A stretch of 64,000 nt of DNA, taken from assembly GCA_030648295.1 (NCBI GenBank), contig JAUSID010000072.1, positions 62,001-126,000 on the forward strand, written 5' to 3'. The notes under the pieces were generated by a model, which saw only the letters and a list, made by a program, of their open reading frames with translations, was not told the origin of the DNA and made no database searches. Each line of letters begins with the position of its first letter. Positions within the stretch are counted from its first letter, which is position 1. Below, one piece after another: positions 25,810 through 34,480 of this stretch. The stretch is from Opitutaceae bacterium (GTDB lineage Bacteria > Verrucomicrobiota > Verrucomicrobiia > Opitutales > Opitutaceae). Both the position numbers and the translations under genes were made by a program.

Positions 25810-25869
25810 GGGAGCGCGACTGCCCCCGGTCGCAACGATCCCGATGCGACCGGGGGCGGTCGCGCTCCC
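25810..25869. terminator. long hairpin behind the lactonase gene
   Basis: Two 25-nt arms (25810-25834 and 25845-25869) pair with a single mismatch around a 10-nt loop. The outer ends are GGGAGCGCGAC / GTCGCGCTCCC and the centre GCCCCCGG / CCGGGGGC. It ends 6 nt beyond the lactonase stop. There is no T run, so it may be an RNA-stabilising or structural element rather than an intrinsic terminator. The rest of 25586-25874 holds no gene. Confidence 0.7.
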
Positions 25870-25874
25870 GGGGA

Positions 25875-27047
25875 TCAGCGCGGCGCCGGTACAAACACGG
25901 CGCAGACCGGCGATGGCACCTCGATCGATGCACCCGTCGCGGTGAGCTTTCCCGTTGCTGTATCGATCCGAAAAACGGTGACGGAGTTCGAAGCCTGGTT
26001 TTCCGCGAGCAACCATGTTCCCGTGGGATCGATGGCGAAGTGGCGTGGCGTTTTTCCGCCCGTCGCGTGATGGCTGACCGACGTGAGCCGGCCGGTGGTG
26101 CCGTCGCGTGCGAAGACTGCGATGGAATCGTGTCCGCGGTTGGAGCCGAAAACGAACCGGCCGGTCGGATGCACGGCGATTTCCGCCGTGCTGTATCCGG
26201 GTTTCACTGACTCGCCTTCGGGCAGGGTCGACATCACCTGGACCTCGGTCAGGGAGCCGGCCTGCGGATCGTAGCGGCAGGCCGAGATGGTGCAGAGGAT
26301 TTCGTTGATGACGTAAACGCTGCGGCCGGACGGATCGAATGCGAGGTGACGCGGGCCCGACCCCGGCGCCAGCGCGACAAAGGCTCCGCGGTGCGACTCC
26401 AATTTCGCGGCGCCGGCCTGGAGCCGGTAGAGGAGGACGCGATCGAGTCCGAGGTCCGCCACCAACGCGAACCGGTTGTCCGGCGAAAGCGCGATGCCAT
26501 GGGCGTGCGGACCTTTCTGCCGCGGGTGGACGCTCGATCCGGTGTGTTGGATGAACGTCCCGACGTCACCCAGCCGGCCGTCGCGGAGCAGTTTGATGGC
26601 CTCGATGCTGCCGCTGCCATAGTTCGCGACGATGAGACAGGCGCCCTCGCGATCGGTGGCGAGGTGGCAGGGTCCGTTGCCGCCGGCAGTCTGCTGATTC
26701 AGCAGCGTGAGCTCGCCCGAGTTGCGATCCAGCGCGAAGGCACTGACGCCGCGGCCGGGAGTTTTCACGGGATCGGTGCTTTCCTCCACGGCGTAGAGGA
26801 CTTCGCCGCGCGGATGTACGGCGAGAAACGAGGGATCCCTGGCGGCGGCCGCGGGCACGGCGGCCGACAACGTGCCCGTCTTCACGTCGAGCCGTGCGCG
26901 ATAAATTCCCTGGCTGCCACCCTTGGTGTAGGTGCCGAAGTACACATGGTAACCTGCGGGAGGCGCGGTGTCGCGGGCGGCTTCCGCCAGTGGCAGCACG
27001 GCCAGGCCAATCAGCAGCAACGGGGCAGCCGCGAGTCGGGGTTTCAT
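25875..27047 (-). CDS. lactonase-family seven-bladed beta-propeller protein
   Basis: 390 residues, exported (MKPRLAAAPLLLIGLAVLPLAEA). Repeats typical of 6-phosphogluconolactonase/YbhE propellers: YHVYFGTYTKGGSQGIYRA, PSFLAVHPRGEVLYAV, GPCHLATDREGACLIVANYG, HAHGIALSPDNRFALVADLG, GPRHLAFDPSGRSVYVINE and TPRHFAIDPTGTWLLAEN. The secretion signal argues against a role in the cytosolic pentose phosphate pathway; secreted members act on unknown sugar lactones. The long in-frame upstream extension runs through a dispersed repeat and was not used. Confidence 0.85.
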   Translation of the reverse strand: MKPRLAAAPLLLIGLAVLPLAEAARDTAPPAGYHVYFGTYTKGGSQGIYRARLDVKTGTLSAAVPAAAARDPSFLAVHPRGEVLYAVEESTDPVKTPGRGVSAFALDRNSGELTLLNQQTAGGNGPCHLATDREGACLIVANYGSGSIEAIKLLRDGRLGDVGTFIQHTGSSVHPRQKGPHAHGIALSPDNRFALVADLGLDRVLLYRLQAGAAKLESHRGAFVALAPGSGPRHLAFDPSGRSVYVINEILCTISACRYDPQAGSLTEVQVMSTLPEGESVKPGYSTAEIAVHPTGRFVFGSNRGHDSIAVFARDGTTGRLTSVSHHATGGKTPRHFAIDPTGTWLLAENQASNSVTVFRIDTATGKLTATGASIEVPSPVCAVFVPAPR

Positions 27048-27097
27048 CCGCCGAATGAAGCGGTCGGCGGCCAGCGGCTCAAGCGCGCAAACGAAAG

Positions 27098-27139
27098 GTT
27101 TGTCATTCTGACCCTGAGTGGAGCGAAGGGGAAGAATCC
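27098..27139 (+). repeat. 42-nt repeat, inverted copy at 34481-34522
   Basis: Identical over 42 nt to the reverse complement of 34481-34522. The core reads TGACCCTGAGTGGAGCGAAG. The gap 27048-27394 also holds a related piece near 27171-27195 (GATGCTTCGCTACGCTCAGC) and no gene. Confidence 0.85.
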
Positions 27140-27394
27140 AGCACCATGCCCGCAACCGGTCGCGCCACTGGATGCTTCGCTACGCTCAGCATGACAAAGG
27201 GGAAAGTTCATCCGCGTGCTCCACGCAATCCGCGCCGCGAATTACTGTACGTCTCAGAATGACAGGCTTTTCACACGGTAGCGTGAGCGAGTGGAATTCC
27301 CGGCGTAGCGGCGAGCGCCAGCGAGCCGATGGTGGCGAAATGAACCTATATCCACCATCAACTCTGGCCGCGCCGCTCCCCATCCGCCGCCGGC

Positions 27395-28345
27395 TCAATT
27401 CACCGGTATCCGATCCTTATTCACGTCCAGCCACTGGTTGAAGTTCTGGAGCGCCGGATTCAGCGACCGCGAAAATTCGACACTGCGGGCACCGCAGAAG
27501 TCGCTCTCGAAGTCGTGTTTGAATTGAAACATGTTGCCGAGATCCTCGGCGCCGGGGAATCCGAGTTTTCGATACTGATCGAATGGCATCGCGTAATAAC
27601 CGACCGGCTGGCCGAGCGCGCGGCCGAGTGCGGCCGCCATCTGCTCGCCCGTGGGGTGTTCGCCGGCGATGCCAATCGACTTCCCGATGAACTCGGATCC
27701 GCGCTTGAACACGCCATAGGCGCAGCGGCCGATGTCCTCCGCGGCAATGCCGGGCAGTTTCTTCTGTCCCATCGGCAGCGCGAAGACGAGTTTGCCATCC
27801 GGACCCTTGCGCGGGCCCATGCCGAAGTGGATCAGGTTGTCCCAATAAAACGAAGTGTGGAGGAATGTCGTCGGGACTCCTGCCTTGGTGAACTCGGCGT
27901 TGGCTTCGCCCTTGCTGTCGAAGTGCGGCACCTTGTAGCGGCCGTTCAGCGTCGGCATCCGCGAATCGGAAAGCGGCACCCACTTGCGGGTGTCCTCCAG
28001 CGTCGACCAGATCACGTGTGGAACACTGGTGGCTTTGGCCGCGCTTGCCATCGCGGCGGCTTCGGCTCGCTCCTTTTCCGGCGAGAAATGGTCCCAGAAG
28101 AACGTGACGCAATACGCGCCGTGGGCACCGGCGAACGCGCGACGGAGGCTCGCCTCGTCGTCGACGTTGCCTTCGACGACTTCCGCGCCGAGCGCGGCGA
28201 GCGCCTTGGCTTTGTCCGAGTTTGGATTGCGGGTGACAGCGCGGGCGGTGAACTCACCGCTCGGATCCTTCATGATGGCGCGGACGAGTCCGCCGCCTTG
28301 GGCGCCGGTGGCGCCGAGAACAGCAATAACCTTTTTGTTGGGCAT
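27395..28345 (-). CDS. NmrA-like NAD(P)-binding atypical SDR
   Basis: 316 residues. The N-terminal Rossmann motif is VIAVLGATGAQGGGLVRAI (GxxGxxG), followed by AVTRNP for NADP choice and EVVEGNVDDEASLRRAF. A central block FLHTSFYWDNLIHFG and the C-terminal substrate region fit the NmrA/HSCARG group of redox-sensing or reductase proteins. No Tyr-x3-Lys is obvious, consistent with NmrA-type sensors. Cytoplasmic, single gene. ATG 28343-28345 gives the family N-terminus. Confidence 0.85.
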   Translation of the reverse strand: MPNKKVIAVLGATGAQGGGLVRAIMKDPSGEFTARAVTRNPNSDKAKALAALGAEVVEGNVDDEASLRRAFAGAHGAYCVTFFWDHFSPEKERAEAAAMASAAKATSVPHVIWSTLEDTRKWVPLSDSRMPTLNGRYKVPHFDSKGEANAEFTKAGVPTTFLHTSFYWDNLIHFGMGPRKGPDGKLVFALPMGQKKLPGIAAEDIGRCAYGVFKRGSEFIGKSIGIAGEHPTGEQMAAALGRALGQPVGYYAMPFDQYRKLGFPGAEDLGNMFQFKHDFESDFCGARSVEFSRSLNPALQNFNQWLDVNKDRIPVN

Positions 28346-28440
28346 GGGGGTGGGGATTTGACCGACGGAAGAAGAACGAACCGCGACCATACAGCGCTGG
28401 GCGAGTTGTTCAAATTCGAAGTGTCTGCGAGTTTTCCTGG

Positions 28441-28569
28441 GCGGGCGTCTCGCCCGCAACTCTGGATGCGCGTCGGCGTTGGCGGTTCCGCGGGTGCAGC
28501 GCTCGCCGGCTCGGGAATCCGAAATCCGCAATCCGCAATCCGAAATGTCGTGGCGGGCGAGACGCCCGC
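28441..28569. repeat. inverted GCGGGC palindromes enclosing a 7-nt array
   Basis: GCGGGCGTCTCGCCCGC (28441-28457) and its near reverse complement (28553-28569) enclose about 95 nt. Within them, 28516-28547 is a short tandem array of the 7-nt word AATCCGM. Located between the NmrA-like gene start and the WD40 gene stop. Confidence 0.7.
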
Positions 28570-28638
28570 GCTCCCAGGCCGGGCGCGGCGAGCGTGCAAC
28601 CTGCGGGAAACTCTCGCGGCCGCACCCGGTTCGCCGCG

Positions 28639-29913
28639 TCACCCCTCGCACTTCAACACATACACGACGCCTTTCTCCGATCCGATGGCGAGGCTGCCGT
28701 CGTCGGGCGACCACGCGAGCTTGGTGGCGGCGCTCGGCATCTTGATCGTGACGCGCAATGGCTGGCGGCGCTCGGGGCTCCACAGCCGCACGATCCCGTC
28801 CTGCGACGCGACGGCGACCAGGCCGTGCGCATGCTGAAACTTTACCGCGCAGATTGGCGCTTCGTGCGGTAGCATTGCCGGTTCGCGATTTTCCGGGCCG
28901 GCACCCGAGCAGTCCCACACGCAGCCGTCGCGGCCGCCACTCGTCGCGAGCCAGCGCGACGTATGATCGAACGACATGAACTTCACCTTCGTTTCGTAGC
29001 CGCTCATGTGCAGTTCGACGTCAGTCTCCGGAATCCAGAGGTGCACACTCGGATCCTGGTTGCCGGACACGAGCCACCTGTTGTCCGGCGACCAGACCAG
29101 CGCGTGGATCCCGTTGGCGTACGGGAATTCCTTTTGTGCCGTGAAATCGTCGGCGTCCCACAGCACGACTCCGCCGAAATATGCCACGGCGACGCATCCG
29201 CCCGCCGGCTGTGCCGCGAGCGCCGCGATGGTTTTCGGCGCGGGCGCGAACGTGTGCGCAATCGTCGCATCCGGTCGAATCGCCGCCAGCGTCCGCCCCG
29301 CCGCGGCGAAGAGGACAGGGGACAGGGGACGGGCGACAGTAGACAGGGCTGAGCTTCCTGTCGCCTGTCTCCTGTCGCCTGTCTCCTGCGATCTGTCTTC
29401 TGGCATTTCACCTCTGACGTCTGATCTCTGACCGCTGACATCTGATTCCTGGCCTCTGACCTCTGATTCCTGACCTCTGACATCTGGTTTCACGATCGGC
29501 CGCCAGGCGAGATGCTCGACCCAGGCATTGCCGAGCTTCGCCGTCGCGGTGTGCTGGCCGGCGGTCGCGTCCCAGAATTTCACCGCGCCGTCCTGTCCGC
29601 CTGTCGCGAGCAACGCGATGGGCAGTTCTGGGTTCTGGGTTTTGGGTTTTGAGTTCGGGCTTCCGGGCTCTGGCTTCCTGTCACCCGTCCCCTGTCCCCT
29701 GTCACCCGTCTCCTGGCTCCCCGGCTGCCAGGCGAGGCAGTTCGTGCCGTTCTCGTGGCCAGGGAGCTCGTGTCGTTTCGCACCGTCCGCTGCGGCGAAG
29801 ATCGAGACCGGCCCGGCCGCGCTGGCCGCGGCGAGCAATGCACCATCCGGCGACCAGCCGAGATCGATCACGTAATCGTCCAGCGTGGCGGCCCAGTGCT
29901 TGGTGAGTTGCAT
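28639..29913 (-). CDS. WD40 beta-propeller protein with repeat-derived linkers
   Basis: 424 residues. Several WD40 blades are readable: VIDLGWSPDGALLAAASAAG, IALLATGGQDGAVKFWDATA, IHALVWSPDNRWLVSGNQDP, RWLATSGGRDGCVWDCSG and VVAVASQDGIVRLWSPE. No signal peptide; probably a cytoplasmic scaffold. Two low-complexity inserts interrupt the blades: one at about 65-97 (GDRGQGTGDRKPEPGSP) and one at about 145-190 (DVRGQESEVRGQESDVSG). Both are encoded by 7-nt tandem arrays in the DNA (29624-29719 and 29312-29487). Similar arrays lie outside genes elsewhere in this window. Start ATG 29911-29913. Confidence 0.8.
   Translation of the reverse strand: MQLTKHWAATLDDYVIDLGWSPDGALLAAASAAGPVSIFAAADGAKRHELPGHENGTNCLAWQPGSQETGDRGQGTGDRKPEPGSPNSKPKTQNPELPIALLATGGQDGAVKFWDATAGQHTATAKLGNAWVEHLAWRPIVKPDVRGQESEVRGQESDVSGQRSDVRGEMPEDRSQETGDRRQATGSSALSTVARPLSPVLFAAAGRTLAAIRPDATIAHTFAPAPKTIAALAAQPAGGCVAVAYFGGVVLWDADDFTAQKEFPYANGIHALVWSPDNRWLVSGNQDPSVHLWIPETDVELHMSGYETKVKFMSFDHTSRWLATSGGRDGCVWDCSGAGPENREPAMLPHEAPICAVKFQHAHGLVAVASQDGIVRLWSPERRQPLRVTIKMPSAATKLAWSPDDGSLAIGSEKGVVYVLKCEG
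29312..29487 (-). repeat. 7-nt tandem array inside the WD40 gene (1)
   Basis: About 24 degenerate units of 7 nt. On the minus strand the words are CAGAGGT, CAGAAGA, CAGGAGA, CAGGCGA and the like, nearly all starting CAG. The spacing is strict over most of the length. Three units make 21 nt, so the encoded linker repeats every seven residues (DVRGQES, EVRGQES, DVSGQRS). The reading frame remains open throughout. Confidence 0.85.
29624..29719 (-). repeat. 7-nt tandem array inside the WD40 gene (2)
   Basis: About 13-14 units of 7 nt. Plus-strand words drift from AGTTCTG/GGTTCTG/GGTTTTG through GCTTCCG/GGCTCTG to GTCACCC/GTCCCCT. It encodes a Gly/Pro/Lys/Thr-rich linker between two WD40 blades and stays in frame. 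Confidence 0.8.
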
Positions 29914-30046
29914 TCGGTAAGTGGTAATCCCGGTTTTTCCGTCCGCCACTCCAAATCGGCTGGGCGGTCGATCGTGAGCCATCGTGCGCCGCGTCAATCC
30001 TGTGGTGCAGCTTGAGTGCGCGTGAAGGTTGAGTTTCGCTGCCGGC

Positions 30047-32662
30047 ATGCGGCTCCGATTCGCCCTCCTCGTGTGGCTGACGCTCTGCGGCGGGGCAGCA
30101 CTGCGCCTCGCGGGGCAGACGAGTTATCCGGCCGGCGAACCGCTGCTTGCCGACAACGCGCTCACGGGCTGGCGGCTCAACGGCAGCAACGGCGCGGCGA
30201 CGCAGGTCGACGTCCCGGGGCCCGGTTTCTCTCGGGCCTGGCGGATCGAGACGCGGGTCGATTCCTCTCCCTCGTGGGCAATCGAGTTCCGGAAATCCGT
30301 GGCGCGCGCCGTGGCCCGCAGCGATGTGGCACTGCTGCGATTTGTCGCGCGCGCGGTCGCAACCAGCGACGAATCGGGCGCCGCCTATCTGCGTGTCGTG
30401 GTACAGAAGGCGTCACCCGAATGGGACAAGAGTGCCGAGGGACAGCACACGCTGACGAGCGAGTGGAAGGAGTTTTTCATCCCGTTCGCTTTCGCGGCCG
30501 ATTATGCCGCCGGCGCGGTCGAGGTATCGTTTGGTTTCGGGTTCAAGCGGCAGACGGTGGAACTGGGCGGATTCGATTTCGTGTATTACGGCAAGACCGT
30601 TTCCTTCGCCTCGCTGCCGCGAACAAGACCGTCGTATCTCGGTCGCGAGCCAGGCGCTGCGTGGCGCGCGGCGGCGGCCCTCCGAATCGAACAGATGCGG
30701 AAGAGCGACCTCGCCATCGCCGTGGTTGATGCCGAAGGGCGGCCGGTTCCCGGTGCGACGGTCCGGGTCGAGCAGCGCCGGCAGGAGTTTCAGTTCGGTT
30801 CCGCGCTGCAGATGGCGCGGCTCGTGAACGACACGGCGGACAACCGCATCTACCGTCAGAAGGTCCTCGAGTTGTTCAATGCCGCCGGACCGGAGAACGA
30901 CCTGAAGTGGCCGGCGTGGGACGGCGAGTGGGGAAGCGGATACAACCAGGCGCAAACGATTGCCGGCCTCACGTGGCTGAAGAATCACGGGCTGCACGTG
31001 CGCGGGCACGTGCTGGTGTGGCCGGGCTGGAACAATCTTCCGGCGGCCATCCGCGCGCTCCGCGGCACACCGCAGCAGGCGGAGATTCCCGTGTGGGCGC
31101 TGGCGCACATTGCCGATGTCGCCGGTGCGACGCGTGCGCTCGTCGATGAATGGGACGTGATCAACGAGCCGTATTCGAATCACGACCTGATGGATTTGTT
31201 CGGCGCCGCGATTCAGCTGGATTGGTTCAAGGCGGCGCGGGCGGCGCATCCGTCGGCCCGGCTGGTGCTGAATGATTACAGCAACCATGACGCCTCGCTC
31301 GACGCCGGCCATGTCGCGCACTTCGAGACGACCGCGCGGTATCTCCGCGAGCAAGGCGCGCCGATCGGCGGGCTCGGCCTCCAGGCGCACATCAGTTCGA
31401 GCCCGTCGCCACCGGCGAACGTCATCGCGGTACTCGATCGCTATGCCGCACTGGGACTGCCGGTGCGGATCACCGAGTTCGACATCAACACGGACGACGA
31501 GGAACTCCAGGCCGACTACACCCGGGATTTCCTGACCGCGGTTTTCAGCCATCCGACCGTCGTGGGATTCCAGATGTGGGGATTCTGGGAGCGGGCGCAT
31601 TGGATCCCGCGCGGCGCGATGTACCGCGCCGATTTCTCCGAGAAGCCAAACGCACGCGCCTACAAGGCGCTTGTGCTCGACCAGTGGCGGACGCGCGCGA
31701 ATGGAACCACGGATGCACGGGGCGAGTTTCGCGTGCGCGCTTTCCACGGCGATTATGTCGCGGTGGTCACGCACGACGGCCGCAGTTTCGAGCAGGTGTT
31801 CTCGCTTGGCGCGGGCGCGGCGTTGACCACGGTGCGAATTCCGCTGGCGGCGCCGCGGCTGGTGAATCTTTCCACCCGGGCCAACGCCGGCGCGGCCGAC
31901 GCGACGCTGATCCCGGGTTTCGTGATCGACGGCGCGACCACTCGCGTGCTCGTTCGCGCCGTCGGGCCGGGACTGGCTCAATTCGGCGTAACCGGATTGT
32001 TGATGCGCCCGCAACTGACGCTGCGCCGCGCCGACGGCACCGTGGTCGCGACGAACCGCGGCTGGGATACGGCCGGCGAGGCGAGCGTGATAGTGGCGGC
32101 CGCGGTGCAGGCCGGCGCATTTCCGTTGTCGGCCGGCAGCGGTGATTGCGCAATCGTCGAGACGCTTTCGCCCGGTGCGTACACCGCACCGGTGACCTCG
32201 ATCGACGGCACCACGGGTGTTGCGCTCGTCGAAGCGTACTCGGTCGATCGCGATTCGCCGGCGCGGTTCCGCAATCTCTCCACGCGAGCCCATGTCGGCG
32301 CTGGAGCGGCGGTCGCGATTCCCGGCTTGGTTATCCAGGGAAACAATGCGCGGACCGTGCTGGTGCGCGCGATTGGCCCGGGGCTCACGTCGTTCGGGAT
32401 TGCCGGGCCGCTGGCGCGTCCATCGCTCGTGGTCATGTCCGGCAGCCAGCCGGTCGCGGCGAATGCCGGCTGGGAAACGTCGGCGGATCCGGCGGCGCTT
32501 TTCGCCGCATCGTCACGCGCGGGCGCGTTCGCGTTGCGCAACGGAAGCAACGATGCGGCGCTCGTCGCGACGCTGCCCGCCGGCGCCTGGACGATTCAGG
32601 TTGGCGGCGCGGACGGCGGGGCCGGCGTGGTGCTGGTTGAAATCTACGACCTCAGTGACTGA
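30047..32662 (+). CDS. secreted GH10 family glycoside hydrolase with two C-terminal repeat domains
   Basis: 871 residues. Signal peptide (MRLRFALLVWLTLCGGAALRLAG), an N-terminal carbohydrate-binding-like beta-sandwich (about 25-200), then the GH10 barrel (about 220-565). Barrel motifs are HVRGHVLVWPGW, DEWDVINEPYSNHD with the acid/base Glu, GLGLQAHIS and VRITEFDIN with the nucleophile Glu. GH10 enzymes are mainly endo-beta-1,4-xylanases. Two copies of a roughly 130-residue domain follow (NLSTRANAGAADATLIPGF ... VRAVGPGLAQFG and NLSTRAHVGAGAAVAIPGL ... VRAIGPGLTSFG), a repeat I associate with Verrucomicrobiota exoproteins. A 7/8-nt word array begins directly behind the stop. Confidence 0.9.
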   Translation: MRLRFALLVWLTLCGGAALRLAGQTSYPAGEPLLADNALTGWRLNGSNGAATQVDVPGPGFSRAWRIETRVDSSPSWAIEFRKSVARAVARSDVALLRFVARAVATSDESGAAYLRVVVQKASPEWDKSAEGQHTLTSEWKEFFIPFAFAADYAAGAVEVSFGFGFKRQTVELGGFDFVYYGKTVSFASLPRTRPSYLGREPGAAWRAAAALRIEQMRKSDLAIAVVDAEGRPVPGATVRVEQRRQEFQFGSALQMARLVNDTADNRIYRQKVLELFNAAGPENDLKWPAWDGEWGSGYNQAQTIAGLTWLKNHGLHVRGHVLVWPGWNNLPAAIRALRGTPQQAEIPVWALAHIADVAGATRALVDEWDVINEPYSNHDLMDLFGAAIQLDWFKAARAAHPSARLVLNDYSNHDASLDAGHVAHFETTARYLREQGAPIGGLGLQAHISSSPSPPANVIAVLDRYAALGLPVRITEFDINTDDEELQADYTRDFLTAVFSHPTVVGFQMWGFWERAHWIPRGAMYRADFSEKPNARAYKALVLDQWRTRANGTTDARGEFRVRAFHGDYVAVVTHDGRSFEQVFSLGAGAALTTVRIPLAAPRLVNLSTRANAGAADATLIPGFVIDGATTRVLVRAVGPGLAQFGVTGLLMRPQLTLRRADGTVVATNRGWDTAGEASVIVAAAVQAGAFPLSAGSGDCAIVETLSPGAYTAPVTSIDGTTGVALVEAYSVDRDSPARFRNLSTRAHVGAGAAVAIPGLVIQGNNARTVLVRAIGPGLTSFGIAGPLARPSLVVMSGSQPVAANAGWETSADPAALFAASSRAGAFALRNGSNDAALVATLPAGAWTIQVGGADGGAGVVLVEIYDLSD

Positions 32663-32663
32663 C

Positions 32664-32796
32664 GGAAGGGACTAAGGGACTAAGGGACTAAGGGACGAAA
32701 GGACCAGGGACCAAGGACCAGGGACCAGAGGCCAGAAGCCAGAAGCCAGAGACCAGAAGCCAGAAGTAAGAAGCCAGAGGCCACAGACCTGAGGCC
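32664..32796 (+). repeat. 7/8-nt word array behind the GH10 gene
   Basis: Starts at the GH10 stop. First come about four 8-nt units GGGACTAA/GGGACGAA, each with TAA, then 7-nt units GGACCAG/GGACCAA, drifting into GAAGCCA/GAGGCCA units to about 32796. The rest of the 290-nt gap (to 32952) shows nothing recognisable. Confidence 0.85.
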
Positions 32797-32952
32797 AATC
32801 GATCAAGCCGCCATGGCCGGCGCGGTCGAGGCCGGACACGGAACCGTTTCAACGTTCTGATAGCGCCTACGCCGTCCCTTTCTTTTCAAAAAAAGTCTTC
32901 GAAACCCCTTGCCGCAGGGGGGCGTCTCGTGAGAGCCATCTTCCTCTCCCCA

Positions 32953-34350
32953 ATGTCAAATTATCTCACTCGTCGGGACTTCATCCAGTTCTCTGCCACG
33001 GCTGCGGCCCTGTTGGGATTTGCCGGCTGCGCCACTTTCGCCAAGCAACCCCGCAAGCCGCGCCCAATCGCGCCGGGCGCGAAGATCCGCTTCGCCCAGA
33101 TCGGCTGTGGCGGCAAGGGGTTCAGCGATACGATGGCGCACAAGGACGAGGAAGTTGTCGCCATCTGCGACATCGATTGGACGCGGCCGCAGGTGAAGAA
33201 GCTCTTCGAGGAGTTTCCCAACGCGAAACGCTACCGGGATTTTCGGAAGATGCTCGTCGAGATGGATGACCAGATCGACGCCGTCGGCGTGGCGACGCCC
33301 GACCACATGCACTTCCTGCCCGCCTACATGGCGATCATGCTCGGCAAGCACGTCTACGTGCAGAAGCCGCTCACGCAGACCGTCGGCGAGGCGCGCGAAC
33401 TGCTCCGGTTGGCGCGGCTCAACGGGGTGTGCACCCAGATGGGCAACCAGGGTCATGCGGGCGAGGGTATCCGCCTGGTTAGGGAATGGTTCGAGGCCGG
33501 CGTTCTCGGCGAAGTTCGCGAGGTGAACATTTGGACAAACCGGCCCGCGACTGCGGCCCGCACGGTGTGGCCGCAAGGCATCGAACAATGGCCGCCATCC
33601 GACACGCCCCCAGAGGGGTTCTCGCAGGATCTATTTCTCGGCCGTGCCCCGGAGCGCCCCTACAGCAGCGCGATTCATCCGTTCAAGTGGCGCGGCTACC
33701 GCGACTATGGCTGCGGCGCGCTCGGCGACATGGCGTGCCATCTTATGGATGCGGCGTTCTGGGGGCTCCAACTCGGCGCACCGGCGAGCGTCGAGCTCAC
33801 TAAAATAGAGGGCCTGACCAACATCAGTTTCCCAAAATCCGCCATCGTTACATATCAGTTCCCGGCGCGGGGCAACCTGGCGCCCGTGAAGCTCGTGTGG
33901 CATGAAGGCGGCGAGAAACCGGCGAAGCCGGCGCAAATGGAGGAAACGCGTCAGCTCGCGCAGGGCGGCCAGCTGATCATCGGCAGCAAGGGGACGGTTT
34001 ACGACGGCAACGACTACTGCAACAGCCCGCGGTTCCTGCCGGAATCCTTCCACAAGGAACTCGCGGAGTCCGGCAAGCTGCCGCCGAAGACGATTCCGCG
34101 TCCGGACCCAATCGGAAACCCGCACAAGGAATGGACGCGTGCGATTCGCGCGAACAACCCGAGCGCCGCCGGTTCGAACTTCGAGTATTCGTGCCCGTTC
34201 ACGGAAATGGTCTCGCTTGGTACGATGTCGATCATCGTCGGCAAGAAGTTCACGTGGGATCCGGTCGCGATGAAGACCAGCCTGCCGGAAGCGGACAAGC
34301 TGCTGTATCCGACCTATCGGCGCGGCTGGAGCCCCAAGCAGATCGTCTGA
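32953..34350 (+). CDS. Gfo/Idh/MocA family oxidoreductase (Tat-exported type)
   Basis: 465 residues. The N-terminus MSNYLTRRDFIQFSATAAA is a twin-arginine signal with a lipobox-like LLGFAGCA, so the protein is probably exported folded and perhaps lipidated. The Rossmann part has IRFAQIGCGGKGFSD; EKP is replaced by VQKPLTQT, as in many members. GVATPDHMHFLPAYMAIMLG and a YGCGALGDMACHLMDAAFWG block are typical of the Bacteroidota/Verrucomicrobiota sugar-dehydrogenase subgroup. It probably oxidises a sugar or cyclitol with bound NAD(P). Start ATG 32953 preferred over GTG 32929. It ends at a strong terminator. Confidence 0.9.
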   Translation: MSNYLTRRDFIQFSATAAALLGFAGCATFAKQPRKPRPIAPGAKIRFAQIGCGGKGFSDTMAHKDEEVVAICDIDWTRPQVKKLFEEFPNAKRYRDFRKMLVEMDDQIDAVGVATPDHMHFLPAYMAIMLGKHVYVQKPLTQTVGEARELLRLARLNGVCTQMGNQGHAGEGIRLVREWFEAGVLGEVREVNIWTNRPATAARTVWPQGIEQWPPSDTPPEGFSQDLFLGRAPERPYSSAIHPFKWRGYRDYGCGALGDMACHLMDAAFWGLQLGAPASVELTKIEGLTNISFPKSAIVTYQFPARGNLAPVKLVWHEGGEKPAKPAQMEETRQLAQGGQLIIGSKGTVYDGNDYCNSPRFLPESFHKELAESGKLPPKTIPRPDPIGNPHKEWTRAIRANNPSAAGSNFEYSCPFTEMVSLGTMSIIVGKKFTWDPVAMKTSLPEADKLLYPTYRRGWSPKQIV

Positions 34351-34374
34351 GCGAACAGACGCGAAAGCTTTCAG

Positions 34375-34404
34375 AGGGCGCCGTTTTCACGGCGCCCTTT
34401 TTTT
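34375..34404 (+). terminator. rho-independent terminator
   Basis: GGGCGCCG-TTTTCA-CGGCGCCC hairpin followed by seven T residues, 25 nt beyond the oxidoreductase stop. Confidence 0.92.
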
Positions 34405-34480
34405 GCGGCGGTGTAGCAGCGGAGGTGACGACGCTGGGATTTGTCCGCCGCCCGGTCGCGCCTCCTTACTGGGCGGTGTG

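Noticed and set aside
27048-27155. N-terminal extension of the lactonase-like protein
   Set aside because: It is encoded by the 42-nt dispersed repeat, and the signal peptide starts at 27047.
30413-32293. 626-codon leftward frame opposite GH10
   Set aside because: Shadow of a clear GH10 enzyme; no recognisable domain or signal peptide.
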